A stretch of 64,000 bases of DNA, taken from the NCBI GenBank assembly GCA_900095095.1, contig FMBT01000295.1:124001-188000 (forward strand). The letters are read 5' to 3'. Of the stretch, positions 47,100-57,533 are shown piece by piece; positions within the stretch are counted from its first letter, which is position 1, and each line of letters begins with the position of its first letter. Source of the stretch: Fragilariopsis cylindrus CCMP1102 (taxonomy: Eukaryota > Bacillariophyta > Bacillariophyceae > Bacillariales > Bacillariaceae). The notes under the pieces are model-generated. The model did no database searches, was not told the origin of the DNA, and worked only from the letters and a program-made list of their open reading frames with translations. The position numbers and the translations under genes are program-made.

Positions 47100-47776
47100 A
47101 TGGTAAGCTCCTTTCACTTGTGCTTTTCTTTAAAAGTAGCCAGCAACAGCAGAACGTGAATGTAACGACAGTTTTATAAAAATCGTGTGTCCCCTCCCTC
47201 CTGTAAATATCACGTTTTTTCTTCTTCTATCTTTTTCCCATATTCTAACTTTTGTATAATGCGATACGTTGTATTCAATCATTCGTTCATTCATTCATTC
47301 ATATTACAAAATAATAGATTCGATTTTTTCTGTTACAGAACCGTCAGGGGAAAACTAGATTATCAAAATGGTATATTCCACCACCCACAACAACATCAAC
47401 TGGAACATCAACCACAGCTGAGGCAGAAAAAACACGTATCGAAGCGGAAGTACATCGATTAGTAACAGCAAGAGATAAAAAGTATACAAATTTTATTGAA
47501 TATAATAATTATAAACTTATATATCGACGATATGCAGGTTTATTTTTTACTATTGCAGTGGATGTTCAAGATAATGAATTATCGTATTTGGAAACAATTC
47601 ATTTATTTGTGGAATTATTAGATGCCTACTTTTCAAATGTTTGTGAATTGGATATTGTCTTTAATTTCAACAAGGTCTATAGTATCTTAGATGAATTTAT
47701 GTTAGCGGGTGAAATGGAAGAAACATCCAAACGGGAAATATTAGATCGTGTGAAGTTTATGGAGAAAATGGAATAA
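47100..47776 (+). CDS. AP2S1: AP-2 clathrin adaptor complex sigma subunit
   Basis: Two coding exons. The first is only the start codon (47100-47102), followed at once by a GTAAGC donor. The second, 47318-47776, begins after an AATAG acceptor with ATTCGATTT. Joined they read [20 protein letters not shown], the conserved adaptor small-chain N-terminus, giving 153 residues. The AP-2 sigma core is clear: [56 protein letters not shown] and DEFMLAGE. This subunit binds dileucine cargo signals in endocytosis at the plasma membrane. After KWY there is an inserted Pro/Thr/Ser-rich loop ([13 protein letters not shown]) that lengthens the protein by about ten residues over the animal one. VCELD and RRYAGL favour AP-2 over AP-1. 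Confidence 0.93.
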
Positions 47777-49233
47777 GGTACTGTACTGTATATTATACAC
47801 AAGTACAATATATAATGATATGATAAAATTAATTGCTTTACCTTTAAGTTGTAACATGTAAATATGATGAAATTTTCGATGTAATAATAATACTATATGT
47901 AAGCCAAAAATGAGCAAGAAGCAGAAGAAATATATATAATAAAAGTGCTAGATCATTCGTTACGTCACCATTATTGTTGTGTTGATACGTTGATACAGTG
48001 TGGGCTAGTACTACTACCGTGTACGGGATTTCGATCATTGTTCCCCCTTATAAGACACTATTATTGCCGTCGCATGCATTGATTGGCTGAAGAAATCTTT
48101 GATATAAAATACGGAAGCCATGCTGCTCTCCAACGGGCAAGTACTAGTAGGCAAAGGAAATATGGACTCTATGTTTGTAGATAGTCTTTTATATTAATAT
48201 TGATTATTAAATAATTTATGAGCTATTGTAGTTTTTTGCTTCGTATATACTTTATACACATTCTCTATAGTAAGAATAGCAAGTTCTTGATCTTGCTTAT
48301 GCTCATTATTATATCGTTACAATACAGGACTATAGCCTACTGTATCATGAGGGATGTTGAGGTTGCACCATTTAGAAAACAAAATTGTTACCACAGTGCT
48401 CTAGGGAGTATATAGTGATTTTGTGTCTAGCAAGATTTATAGTCCTACATTGTAATGGAACTGGGTGGATATAACGGCTTTCACATCATTATTATTATCA
48501 TCATTATCAGTATTCGGTCTATTTACACTCACCGTCACATTTCTCAGAGTCATTATTATTATCATTATTATTTCAATTAGCAAGTAGCGAAGCGGTCCCT
48601 ATTATACGCGGAAGTTTTGATTATACTGGACTGGTAGGCATATCAAAAGTGTCTGTCTGTTTTCCCCGTATGTCAATTTATATATGTGTTAGTATGTGCT
48701 TTACTTACCTTGCCTTATGTGCTGAAGTTATTATTATTTATTTACAGTTGTTATTCATATTCCCGTTCCTTTTTCCAGTTCTCCCTTCTCTCGTTGATCT
48801 TCTTGTTCCGACTCATTCATTCTCCGTTCCCGTCCCCAGTCTTCTTCTTCTTCCTGTTGATGTTGATTTACCACCGACCCGACCAATCAATCCCTATCAA
48901 ATTACTATTCTTTGTATACCCCTAATTGTATACGAGTAGTTCCCACTCCCTCCCACCCTTCTCTTCCCATTCAGTACAGTATCGTGTAGCATCGATCCCG
49001 AATTTTTATATTAGTTTGTGTATGTACTATATTTCTTTCCTTTCTTTTTCCTTCCCTTCATTTTCCATTGTTCAACCAACGAAGATATTGTTGGTAAAGA
49101 AAACACCAAAAGATTGAATGTATAAGCTTATCTCTTTCGTTGACGATTGTTTTCTTTTTCATAATCTTCTTCTGCTTGCGGTCGCTTGTATGTATGTGCG
49201 CGGGAGGAGCTTAATCATATGATTGATTTTTAT
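47777..49233. other. long intergenic region between convergent genes
   Basis: 1.46 kb holding ATT trinucleotide runs near 48489-48505 and 48552-48576. Frames at 48649-48939 are hydrophobic by pyrimidine bias and start at non-ATG or poor contexts. No gene is supported. Confidence 0.45.
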
Positions 49234-50652
49234 TTAGAGCCTCATGTATTGTTCCCCACGATTAGCATCAGCATCATTATAGTCATCTTCATCGATCAGG
49301 ATCGACATAATATGATCATACATATGTTTCGCAAGTCCCTTCCCGCTTCCATATCCTCCCCAACTGCTATGGAAATCTTCCACAAGCTCACCGTTATTGA
49401 TGTCAATGTCATCATCGATCATCGTGTCATCACCTTCGCTATTGCTGTTAGAACGATGATGGATGGTGTAAGAATGTTCTTTTACCTTCTTGACTATCTC
49501 CGAACGACGATTCGAATTCGGATCAGATTGTTGAAGAACTTTTTGAATAACACTGGTGGCATTAAAAAAAAGTCCCCAGATTTGAACTGTACGAAGACTA
49601 CCATTATTATTAGTATTATTCATTGATGATGGCATATTAGCAGCCGCACCACCATCCACAAAGTTGTACCCACCAACGAGACGAACAATTACATCCAACC
49701 CATCAGTGGATCGATATAGGTCATCGATGACACCAGTTAGATTGTTCCCACCATAATGAGCATAGGGAGCATCATTTTCATTTTCATCATCATCCATAAA
49801 GTCATCATCAAAATTGTTGTTGTCAAAGGACGATGACGATGACGATGATGATGATGATGAACAAGATATGAGACATGATATGAATTTACACCCTGTAAGT
49901 TGAACATGATAGTTCGAAGGGAATTTATTCAACGCAGAAAGAATCATATCAAGTCCACCAGCACAGTATACTTGATACTTGACTTTTGAAGTAGTGGAAG
50001 TAGAAGTGGGAACTATGGCAGTATTCGGATCCGTCAATAATAGTTCATGCAAAATTTCACAAGCACGGATAACAACATCAACGACGTTTGTTTCATTTCC
50101 ATTTTCATTGTTATTTCCAAGAAATGTTCGAAGTAGGTCTGTTAGTAACCAATGTCCACCCAATTCTAACATTTCAACACGATGCTGTTGTTTAATGATA
50201 TTGTTGGTATTCTTTTCACCGACAAAACGATAAAGTTTATCTAATCCTTCCTTTAATACAACAGCCCGTTCTTCTACATTTGTATAAATTTCATCAATAT
50301 TTTGAAGATAATTGGTAAGAATACTTTTGACAGTGGTCTCATCATCATATTCATCAATCTCGTTGACCATTATGGCTTCCGATGTCGATGTTGACGACGA
50401 CAATGATGAAGATGATACGATCATTCCTCCCATTCGTCCTTCATCGTCGCCAACAACAACATCCTCGTTGTTGCTGTTGTTATTCTTGATGACGCTTGTA
50501 CAATCACTACTACTATGGCTGCTGTTACTACTCAATTCCTCAAAGATTGTCGTTGTAGTAGGAGAATTATCTTCATCCGTATGATCATCGGTTCGTTGTT
50601 TTTTTGGGGGAGGACCACCGATATCGACCAGTCGAAGTCGAATGGATGGCAT
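49234..50652 (-). CDS. armadillo/HEAT-like nuclear protein of unknown function
   Basis: A single-exon protein. The frame opens at 50733, but the first 27 residues there come from a CT repeat, so the Met at 50652 (MPSIRLRLVDIG) is taken as start, giving 472 residues. A PPPKKQR stretch at about 14-20 looks like a nuclear signal. After Ser/Asn/Asp-rich linkers the chain is helical in an ARM/HEAT manner: TVKSILTNYLQNIDEIY, GGHWLLTDLLRTFLG, VIRACEILHELLL, GGLDMILSALNKFP, QLTGCKFISCL and DGLDVIVRLVGGY. Such families form large sets in diatoms. A Ser/Asp run from trinucleotide repeats lies in the middle. Partner unknown. Confidence 0.75.
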   Translation of the reverse strand: MPSIRLRLVDIGGPPPKKQRTDDHTDEDNSPTTTTIFEELSSNSSHSSSDCTSVIKNNNSNNEDVVVGDDEGRMGGMIVSSSSLSSSTSTSEAIMVNEIDEYDDETTVKSILTNYLQNIDEIYTNVEERAVVLKEGLDKLYRFVGEKNTNNIIKQQHRVEMLELGGHWLLTDLLRTFLGNNNENGNETNVVDVVIRACEILHELLLTDPNTAIVPTSTSTTSKVKYQVYCAGGLDMILSALNKFPSNYHVQLTGCKFISCLISCSSSSSSSSSSSFDNNNFDDDFMDDDENENDAPYAHYGGNNLTGVIDDLYRSTDGLDVIVRLVGGYNFVDGGAAANMPSSMNNTNNNGSLRTVQIWGLFFNATSVIQKVLQQSDPNSNRRSEIVKKVKEHSYTIHHRSNSNSEGDDTMIDDDIDINNGELVEDFHSSWGGYGSGKGLAKHMYDHIMSILIDEDDYNDADANRGEQYMRL

Positions 50653-50689
50653 GATGTTTTGTAGAAAAAATAATATTGGTAGTTTTCTG

Positions 50690-50710
50690 CTCTCTCTCTC
50701 TCTCTCTCTT
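50690..50710. repeat. (CT)n microsatellite in a 5' UTR
   Basis: CT run of about 21 bp, 40-60 bp upstream of the chosen start of the armadillo-like gene. Read on the gene strand it is GA-rich and encodes the RERERES part of the rejected N-terminal extension. Confidence 0.85.
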
Positions 50711-51622
50711 CGCGCTATTCTATTCCTTTTCAACTTTGTAGTATTCGATAGAGTTAGATAATAAATGGCTTGTCGATAGAATATACTTTACATCCCACTT
50801 AAGTTAGTTCTCTCAATTCTGTACAAACAATAATGATCCGATACTAAAATACTTTATTACAGTAGAGAAGATCTGTGAGCGTGCTGAGAAAAGTAACAAT
50901 GCAGAACCAATCAATTTCAATGCAAAAGCACGAGATGATACTCGTAGAGGTCTTCTCAAAAGTTAGTAGTTTTCGTGGCGCGAAGGATATCGACCGACAC
51001 GCACGCGAGTTGAAGATTTTTTTAGCGAGTGAGTCGAGCAAATAATAAAAAAGCAGACACCTTTCATTCCCCCCCCTGAAATTGAACACCCCTTCCCCTT
51101 TCTCCAAAGATACGGTAGCGATTCGATGATTCGATTCCTTCGGGTTGCAAACGAGACTCTACCAGCATATATATATTTGAATAATTATAATGGGATCGGC
51201 GAAATTTGGCCACCATGCAGTACCAATCGATACGACTAACTTAGTTCAATACAAGAACATCAGGGAACATGTTTCGAGCTTCGTGAATAGCGATTGCAGA
51301 AGGATTGCTAGCTAGCTACATCGTCATCATGGATTCAAATAGGTATTGTTATTACCAATATATATATTACTGTACTATACTATACTGTACTGTACTATTT
51401 ATTACTATTATTCTTCAAAATTATTATTATACATTTGTTGTAGTCCTAGGGTAGAATCACGATCAATGTTATATATTATATTAGGATATGAGAGGATCTG
51501 GTTCCCGAAGAGAGGAGACCCGCTTATTCACTTTAATATCATGGTCTATTGTACAATAGATATTATATTATTTTATATTCATTCATTCATTAGTTGATTT
51601 TTTGCTTGATTGGACAAAATTT
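50711..51622. other. intergenic
   Basis: About 0.9 kb upstream of the armadillo-like gene and downstream of the methyltransferase fragment. It contains a TACTG/ACTAT-type simple stretch near 51371-51401. No gene is seen. Confidence 0.45.
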
Positions 51623-52027
51623 CTATTCACCTGGTACTGCTCCCTTTGCTCTTACAATGTCTTTTGAAAATTCCGGTGCCAACTTCAAGAAGGCATACTC
51701 GATGGCTCCAGGATAGGCAATATTCGGTTCCTTGTGAAATATGACATAATTATGTTCGTACATGAGATCGAAAAATTTCGGCGTGTTTTGAATGTCTGAT
51801 CCATGCAATTCCACTTGAATCTGTCGCAATGTGACATTGACAGAAGTATCGAACCAATGCTGTGCGGTTTTCCATTCACAACCCTCACAATCAATCTTGA
51901 ATACATCAATGATGCGGTTCTCGTGGCCCAATTCTTTTACCAATGTCTTAATCGATTTGAATCTTGGTGGATTGCGTACAGTAATGATTGTTATTTCGAT
52001 TATTGGGAGTGGGAGCAACTTAGCCAA
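51623..52027 (-). pseudogene. C-terminal fragment of a METTL24-like methyltransferase
   Basis: About 134 codons match only the C-terminal half of the METTL24-type methyltransferase family (Pfam Methyltransf_22): IKTLVKELGH, then IDVFKIDCEGCEW, VTLRQIQVELHG, YVIFHKEPNI and GAIEYAFLKLAPEF. The SAM-binding N-terminal half is absent. The frame begins at a TTG just after an in-frame stop. The 300 bp upstream up to the next gene contain no convincing missing exon. The first ATG inside the frame would leave almost nothing of the core. I infer a 5'-truncated copy. A distant upstream exon beyond the divergent gene is unlikely. Confidence 0.7.
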
Positions 52028-52344
52028 TTACGACTGATTTTTGAGCTAAATTAGCTTCTTTTTAAAACTAACACGAAGGCCCAGCGTAGCTTAACACTTC
52101 TTAAAATTGAGTGAGAAAATTCAAAAAAAGGGTGCGCCTTTACTATCATTATTTTCTCAATAATAGATGTCTTTTTTCTTTGAGCCAATACCGTCGCCGC
52201 CGATAAAGTACTACTAAGTCATACCATCCATCTGACTTTCAATTCTCACAAGACGGAACAGAAGAGAAATCTACGGTCTAGTAGCACATTTTTTGTTGCT
52301 ACTGCATTTATTCAGGGAGATAAATAAATAAATACAAAAAAATC
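52028..52344. promoter_or_regulatory. upstream region of the sulfotransferase gene
   Basis: 317 bp holding the presumed promoter and 5' UTR of the sulfotransferase gene. No element is recognised. Confidence 0.4.
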
Positions 52345-54878
52345 ATGGCAAAAGGAAATGACGGAAAAGCGGCTCGACAAAGGACGATGAAAAAGTTACT
52401 CATTGCAGTTATTTGTGCTTTCTCGTTAGTATTGGGGGTTGTATATTTCGGTGAGAATGGAGGGAATAACGTTAATTCCAGTAGTGGTTCTTTCGCAACG
52501 AAAACTTTTGAGAAGACGTTACCTAAACATAAGACTAAAAAAGATGGGATTATGTATGACGACGATAAGGTTGAAAAGGGTTCCCGTCATAAGCATCATA
52601 ATTTAAATGATAGAATGAAAAAACACAATCATGGAAATGATGATGGATCTCCTGGTCGTAAAGTGAACCGTAATAGTAACGAAGCATTAGATAATGGTGG
52701 TGCTGACGATGATGGCGACGATGATGGTGACGACGATGAAAAAACTGATCACAACAATAAAGAGCAATCCGACCGAAAAGCAAGGCATCACGTTGACGGT
52801 GGACGCGGTGGTCGTGCTGGTCGTGGACACGGTCGCGGTGATCGACTACATAATAATCGGGGTGGTCGTCCGAAAGTAGATGACGAAGAAGAAGGAGAAA
52901 GCCTCCAACATAGAAAATTTCATGACGGTAATAGGGAAGGAGGACCCGCCGCCCATAATAAACATCACAATCAAAAAGATCATCGTCGTGTACACGAACG
53001 TGGTGGTGGAGGAGGAGGAGGTGGTGGTGGTGATCACAAGATGCACAATCGACACGTTTCTCCCGGTGATGACGAAGAAGAATCAGATACTGACGATAAG
53101 AGTAATAAGAACGACGGTGACGACGACGATGGAGAGGAGGAAGAAAATGAAGAGGATGCAGACGACCAGGAGAAGGTAATGCAACAACAACAAAAGAAGA
53201 ATATTGATAATGACATTGTTGATGATGAACTTGCTGATACATATTTCAATGAGTTAGCTGGTCCATCAGTTAAGTCGAAACATAAACGGTTCATTGAAAT
53301 GGTGCTGAATGGCAAGCTGAATTTGGTTAAAATAGAAGGCACCCCCACGCTTTCTCAGGATGGTTCCTACGATGGCGTTGTTGGTAGTTTTTGTCAGGTG
53401 AATTTTGCTTTACATAAGGAAGACCCCTCGAGTTGTAAGTATTCGTATTTATGTATATCATTCATTCTTTCATTCATTATTCAAATTCGATTTTCATTAA
53501 TTTTTTTGTTCTGTCAAAGTATAATCGTCGTCATAAAGACTTGTTCCTATAACAGTGGAATCGACATTGTATTTATTTGTTTTTCTCACCATCTATTTGT
53601 CGTACTCCTTATTATCTATACTATTATCAACATCATTTTCTCGTATATCTTTTTCTTAAATCATGTACACTTAAACAGACCCTATGTTTCGTTTCCTGGA
53701 AGCTGCGTCTCCCGGTTGCCAAAACCCAACGAAGGTCGATCTTAAAAAGGTTGCCTTATTAGCTCGACAACGTGATAAAAAAATTAAAGCAGGTGAAGTT
53801 TTTGTTGGAGAAGGAAAAGAAGCGAAGTTATTGAACTTAACCGCCGTGGCATTTCATGAAAGCCGTTGTGGATCTACGTTGGTTGCTAACAGTATGATCG
53901 CTATGGACCCAATCAAACATCGTACGTACAGTGAATCACCACCACCCGTTAATGCTTATACAATTTGTGGCGACGACTTTGACAGATGTACCCAAGAACA
54001 GGCGGCATCGGTATTACGCGATGTTATATACTTAATGAGTCGAACGGATGATCAACGAGAGGAACGAGTATTTTTCAAATTTCAAAGTATCACATCGAAA
54101 AAGATTTCAACCTTCCAAATGGCATTTCCCCATGTTCCATGGATGTATGTATATCGCGACCCCGTACAGGTAATGATGAGTCATGTTAAGGACGACCCCA
54201 CAATTGTAAGTAACAGAGACTAGATGTATTTGTATTTGTCGTCGTCGTCGTCGTCGTCGTTATGTAGTGATTATCGTCGATTCATTCCTGTAAGATTGTA
54301 TACCGGTGGAATTACTAGTTGTTTTGTGGTTCATCATGTAAAAGTATCCGTTGTTTATTCCTATGCATTTATTTATATTTCATATTTCCTTATCTATTAC
54401 CTATTGTTCATATTTTTGTCTTCCCCAGAAAAAAGCTATTTGTACTAGAAGCAGAAACAATCCTCCAAAGGAAGTTCACGCAATTGCCAAACGACACGGA
54501 CGAAGTGATGCCACGAAGTTAAAGCCAGCTGAATACTGTGCCGCTCATTTAGCGATGCTTACTGAGTCGGCCGTTCATAGCTTGAACGATATGGCCATCC
54601 CCGTCGCGTACGATCAGCTACCGAGTATGATGTGGGAAAAAATCATGCCTAAAATCTTTGGCCGACCGTTAACACAAACCGAAATTGAGAATTTAGAAAA
54701 TATTTCTAAAAGCTATAGTAAGGGAGGAAAACGCAACGATGGTAGGAAAGGTGAATTCAAATCAGATTCGGAACAGAAGGAGAAAAATGCACCACAGGCT
54801 GTTAAGGATGCCGCCGAAGTATTTTTAAAGGAATCCTTTGATCAGTTAACTGCATTTGGACCAAAATTATTCAAATAA
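52345..54878 (+). CDS. type II membrane sulfotransferase-like protein with His/Asp/Gly-rich stem
   Basis: Three exons: 52345-53434, 53679-54205 and 54429-54878. The introns are 244 and 223 bp (GTAAGT donors, phases 1 and 0) and the protein has 688 residues. A short basic tail precedes one membrane helix (about 17-35, LLIAVICAFSLVLGVVYF), the layout of Golgi type II enzymes. Residues 55-310 are a low-complexity stem of His, Asp, Lys, Asn, Glu and Gly, including RGGRAGRGHGRGDR and a Gly run. The catalytic region has HESRCGSTL (423-431), where a 5'-phosphosulfate loop would lie, and YRDPVQVMMSH with Arg523 and Ser531 eight residues apart, as in the 3'-phosphate motif of sulfotransferases. It probably sulfates a glycan or protein in the Golgi. 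The acceptor is unknown. Confidence 0.8.
54239..54261. repeat. (TCG)n microsatellite in intron 2 of the sulfotransferase gene
   Basis: A run of about seven GTC/TCG units shortly after the second donor site, inside the 223-bp intron. Confidence 0.8.
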
Positions 54879-55146
54879 ACATTTATTCTGCGATGAGTAT
54901 ATGTATTTAATCTTGGATAATAAAAAAAGGAAGAAGAAACGACGTCCATTAATAAATAAAATAGAAAAAGTTACACTATTGGATCAAGATAATTAAAGCC
55001 CAATAAATTAAAAAAAAATCTACAATACAAATTATTGACTAGTTTGCATGGCATGAATGTTCGACTTCAGTAGTATTTACATTAGTATCTGTTTGGATCT
55101 ATCTATTTGAATATCAAGATACTGACAGATTTACTGCGGTACAGAA

Positions 55147-56958
55147 TTAAATCATACGGTACATGCTCACACCTACAAATGTGCCGATTGCGTACCCTAC
55201 AACGCCCCATACGGTAGCAGCAATCGTTCGGCCCTGAAGTTTACCAGGATCTCGCTTCTTCATGCGACCACAGAATGCAGCTGCGGTCGCCGGACCACCG
55301 ATTGCCGCATTCGAAGCGATCCAAACATCTTCCAAATCTAGTGATAGGATATTCATATTATTTTTTGCACCACGACGACGACCGAGCATCAGTATCAATC
55401 TATTCCAGATGGCACATCCGAACGTAGTCCCGAGGACGTGTACAGTTAGTGCTACTGTAGAGAATAGGAGACAGGCTGGGCCCATTGATAAAGCAGACGA
55501 AAGGTTGGCAGCGATTCCAATTGAGGCAAAAAAGGACAGAAAGAAAAAGTCACTCCATGCAGTGGCGGCAATAGAAAATGACTTCCAGTATGCTTTATTT
55601 TGAACCAATGAATTAAGAATAGGTGCGACAATGGCAATTATAGCACAAGCAGCTCCTGGAACAAATCGACCAACGACATTCTCGACACGGTTTGCTACAT
55701 TGACGATTAAATATGTTGAAATCAATAAGGGAATCGAAGCGAGATAAACGGAACGTAGGTTCGGCGCGATGTTGTCGTCATCCTCGTCGTGTATATCATT
55801 CACATAACTCTTCCTCTCCCCTTTCCCATTCTGAGCATATTCTTTCACGCCATTACTTTTGGTTGCGATTGTCGTTGTTTGTGTTGTTTTTGTTGGAGCA
55901 GTTGTATGGGAAAATTTAGAAACTAACCATTTCCAGTCTAAGCTCGATGACAAAAAGGAGAAATAGATTGACATTGTGAGTAAATCAGATGTGACTAGTG
56001 AACCAAGTAAGTTTGCGGGTGCACCTATCAACCGAGCTGTTGACATAAAATTGACAGATCCACCAACATACGATGCCGACATACATCCTGTAGTTATTTT
56101 GGCATATTCTATACTTCCATGAAACCACCGAAAAGCTAAAGCGCATCGATAACTCAACCAACACCCAAACAAAGAAGATATAGATGCTATAAGGAAGGGC
56201 ATAGCAATTCTAAGGATACAAGCAGAGATAGAATTCTGAGTGGCATCATCTTGTGGTGATATTACCATTCCTTTCATCTCTTGAGTAGTAATAGGTAATG
56301 ATGATGCTGATGACGATACTGGTGATGGTGATGCCGATGATGACGATACTGGTGATGGTGATGCCGATGATGATGATGATGGAGGTCGGTATGCCAAAAG
56401 TAACAATGCCAATGAACTGGGTAGGAACAAAGTAAAGCATAGATCATACAATGGATGTTTAGTAGGTACCCATCTCGATGAAACGAAATTTCCGAAAAAA
56501 GCTGATGAAAGTAACGTTGCAAGTATTCCACTACTGGGTATAATCCTTTCAATTTGTATACCAAATAATGACGAAGCAATTAATGCCAATGATGCACCAG
56601 CAGTACTACTTATTGTAGTAGCAGTCACAGGATGAAGTGAAAGTTGAGTTTCACTCCTACTTATAATGCGTTTACTGCTTCTATCGGAAGAAATTGTTGT
56701 TGTAACGACGGTTGTACTAGGTTTCTGCCGTCGTCTTGATCGAGATGATGAATTATCTCCTTGCAATAAAAACGGTGGACGACGATCCGTTCTTGTCGTA
56801 ATCATCGATCGAATTGTTGTTATTTGCGGTTGATTATAGTTGCTGTTGCTATTGTTGCCACCGACAATAAATGCCGAACATGGCAAAGGCCAGCTTAAGC
56901 TTTCTACGAGCAAAATTATACTCACTAACGGCGGTATCAATCGAAGCATTAGTAGCAT
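55147..56958 (-). CDS. plastid-targeted DUF819 membrane protein
   Basis: A single-exon 603-residue protein. A signal peptide (about 1-29) ends in CSAF (A29-F30), the diatom plastid-import motif, followed by a basic Ser/Thr/Arg-rich transit region. About ten or more hydrophobic helices follow. The family pattern of DUF819 (Pfam PF05684) is seen in YVGGSVNFMSTARLIGAP, FFLSFFASIGIAANLS, and near the end WIASNAAIGGPATAAAF with GYAIGTFVGVSMY. The family occurs in bacteria and plant plastids and looks like a transporter, but its substrate is not known. A Ser/Pro linker (about 197-217) contains an exact 30-bp tandem duplication. It is convergent with the sulfotransferase gene. Confidence 0.85.
   Translation of the reverse strand: MLLMLRLIPPLVSIILLVESLSWPLPCSAFIVGGNNSNSNYNQPQITTIRSMITTRTDRRPPFLLQGDNSSSRSRRRQKPSTTVVTTTISSDRSSKRIISRSETQLSLHPVTATTISSTAGASLALIASSLFGIQIERIIPSSGILATLLSSAFFGNFVSSRWVPTKHPLYDLCFTLFLPSSLALLLLAYRPPSSSSSASPSPVSSSSASPSPVSSSASSLPITTQEMKGMVISPQDDATQNSISACILRIAMPFLIASISSLFGCWLSYRCALAFRWFHGSIEYAKITTGCMSASYVGGSVNFMSTARLIGAPANLLGSLVTSDLLTMSIYFSFLSSSLDWKWLVSKFSHTTAPTKTTQTTTIATKSNGVKEYAQNGKGERKSYVNDIHDEDDDNIAPNLRSVYLASIPLLISTYLIVNVANRVENVVGRFVPGAACAIIAIVAPILNSLVQNKAYWKSFSIAATAWSDFFFLSFFASIGIAANLSSALSMGPACLLFSTVALTVHVLGTTFGCAIWNRLILMLGRRRGAKNNMNILSLDLEDVWIASNAAIGGPATAAAFCGRMKKRDPGKLQGRTIAATVWGVVGYAIGTFVGVSMYRMI
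56311..56370. repeat. exact 30-bp tandem duplication inside the DUF819 gene
   Basis: Positions 56311-56340 and 56341-56370 are identical base for base. On the gene strand each unit encodes ten residues of the Ser-Ala-Ser-Pro-Ser-Pro-Val type, so the frame is kept. Confidence 0.95.
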
Positions 56959-57533
56959 TACGTCTACTTTATGATATGATGATGCGTATACCTTCTAACT
57001 GATCGTTCGAATTTAAAAGAATGTTCCAACTCGCTATGTAACTCTGTCCTCAGATAATGATATTGACATCCATGCAGGGCGTACTTTTATGGCTTGAATA
57101 GAGCCATATAGAGCCCGTACATATTATTGTATTTTGTTTATCGTTTTATCGGTATGACATAAAATGATGGATAATAGAAGTACAGTACAAGGTATATCAA
57201 AAATAAATAATGATGTGTTATTCGACTCACTCGACTGAACGGAAATTCGCGCCATAACTCAGAGATATATATGGCGCGCCGCTATACGACGCATTTAATT
57301 ACTTCATGTAGCAATGCGAATTCAAGATTACTGTATTTTATGTGTCACTTCGACAGCAACAACGGCCATATCGAAGAGATTAACCTCCCCCAAAAAAGTA
57401 AAAAGTTACATCATTGTTTCAATTACCGTTTGATCATAGCCGTTTCACTCCTTGCCTTGTTTAATACAATATAACAACATCGTAACATCGATAACCTGGG
57501 GCTGACTGATCGCAAGAAAAAGAAACTGTAATA
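56959..57533. promoter_or_regulatory. divergent intergenic region (DUF819 / importin-5)
   Basis: 575 bp between two outward-reading genes. A GGCGCGCC palindrome lies at 57273-57280. A short frame at 57271-57474 is not supported as coding. Confidence 0.4.

Noticed and set aside
48649-48939. Hydrophobic 96-codon frame
   Set aside because: Composition follows a pyrimidine-rich strand (TCT/CTT), which gives Leu/Ser/Phe by chance.
50653-50733. 27-residue N-terminal extension of the armadillo-like protein
   Set aside because: Encoded by a GA/CT microsatellite; the internal Met at 50652 gives a natural start.
52550-53242. 230-codon minus-strand frame inside the sulfotransferase exon 1
   Set aside because: His/Tyr-rich antisense shadow of the low-complexity stem.
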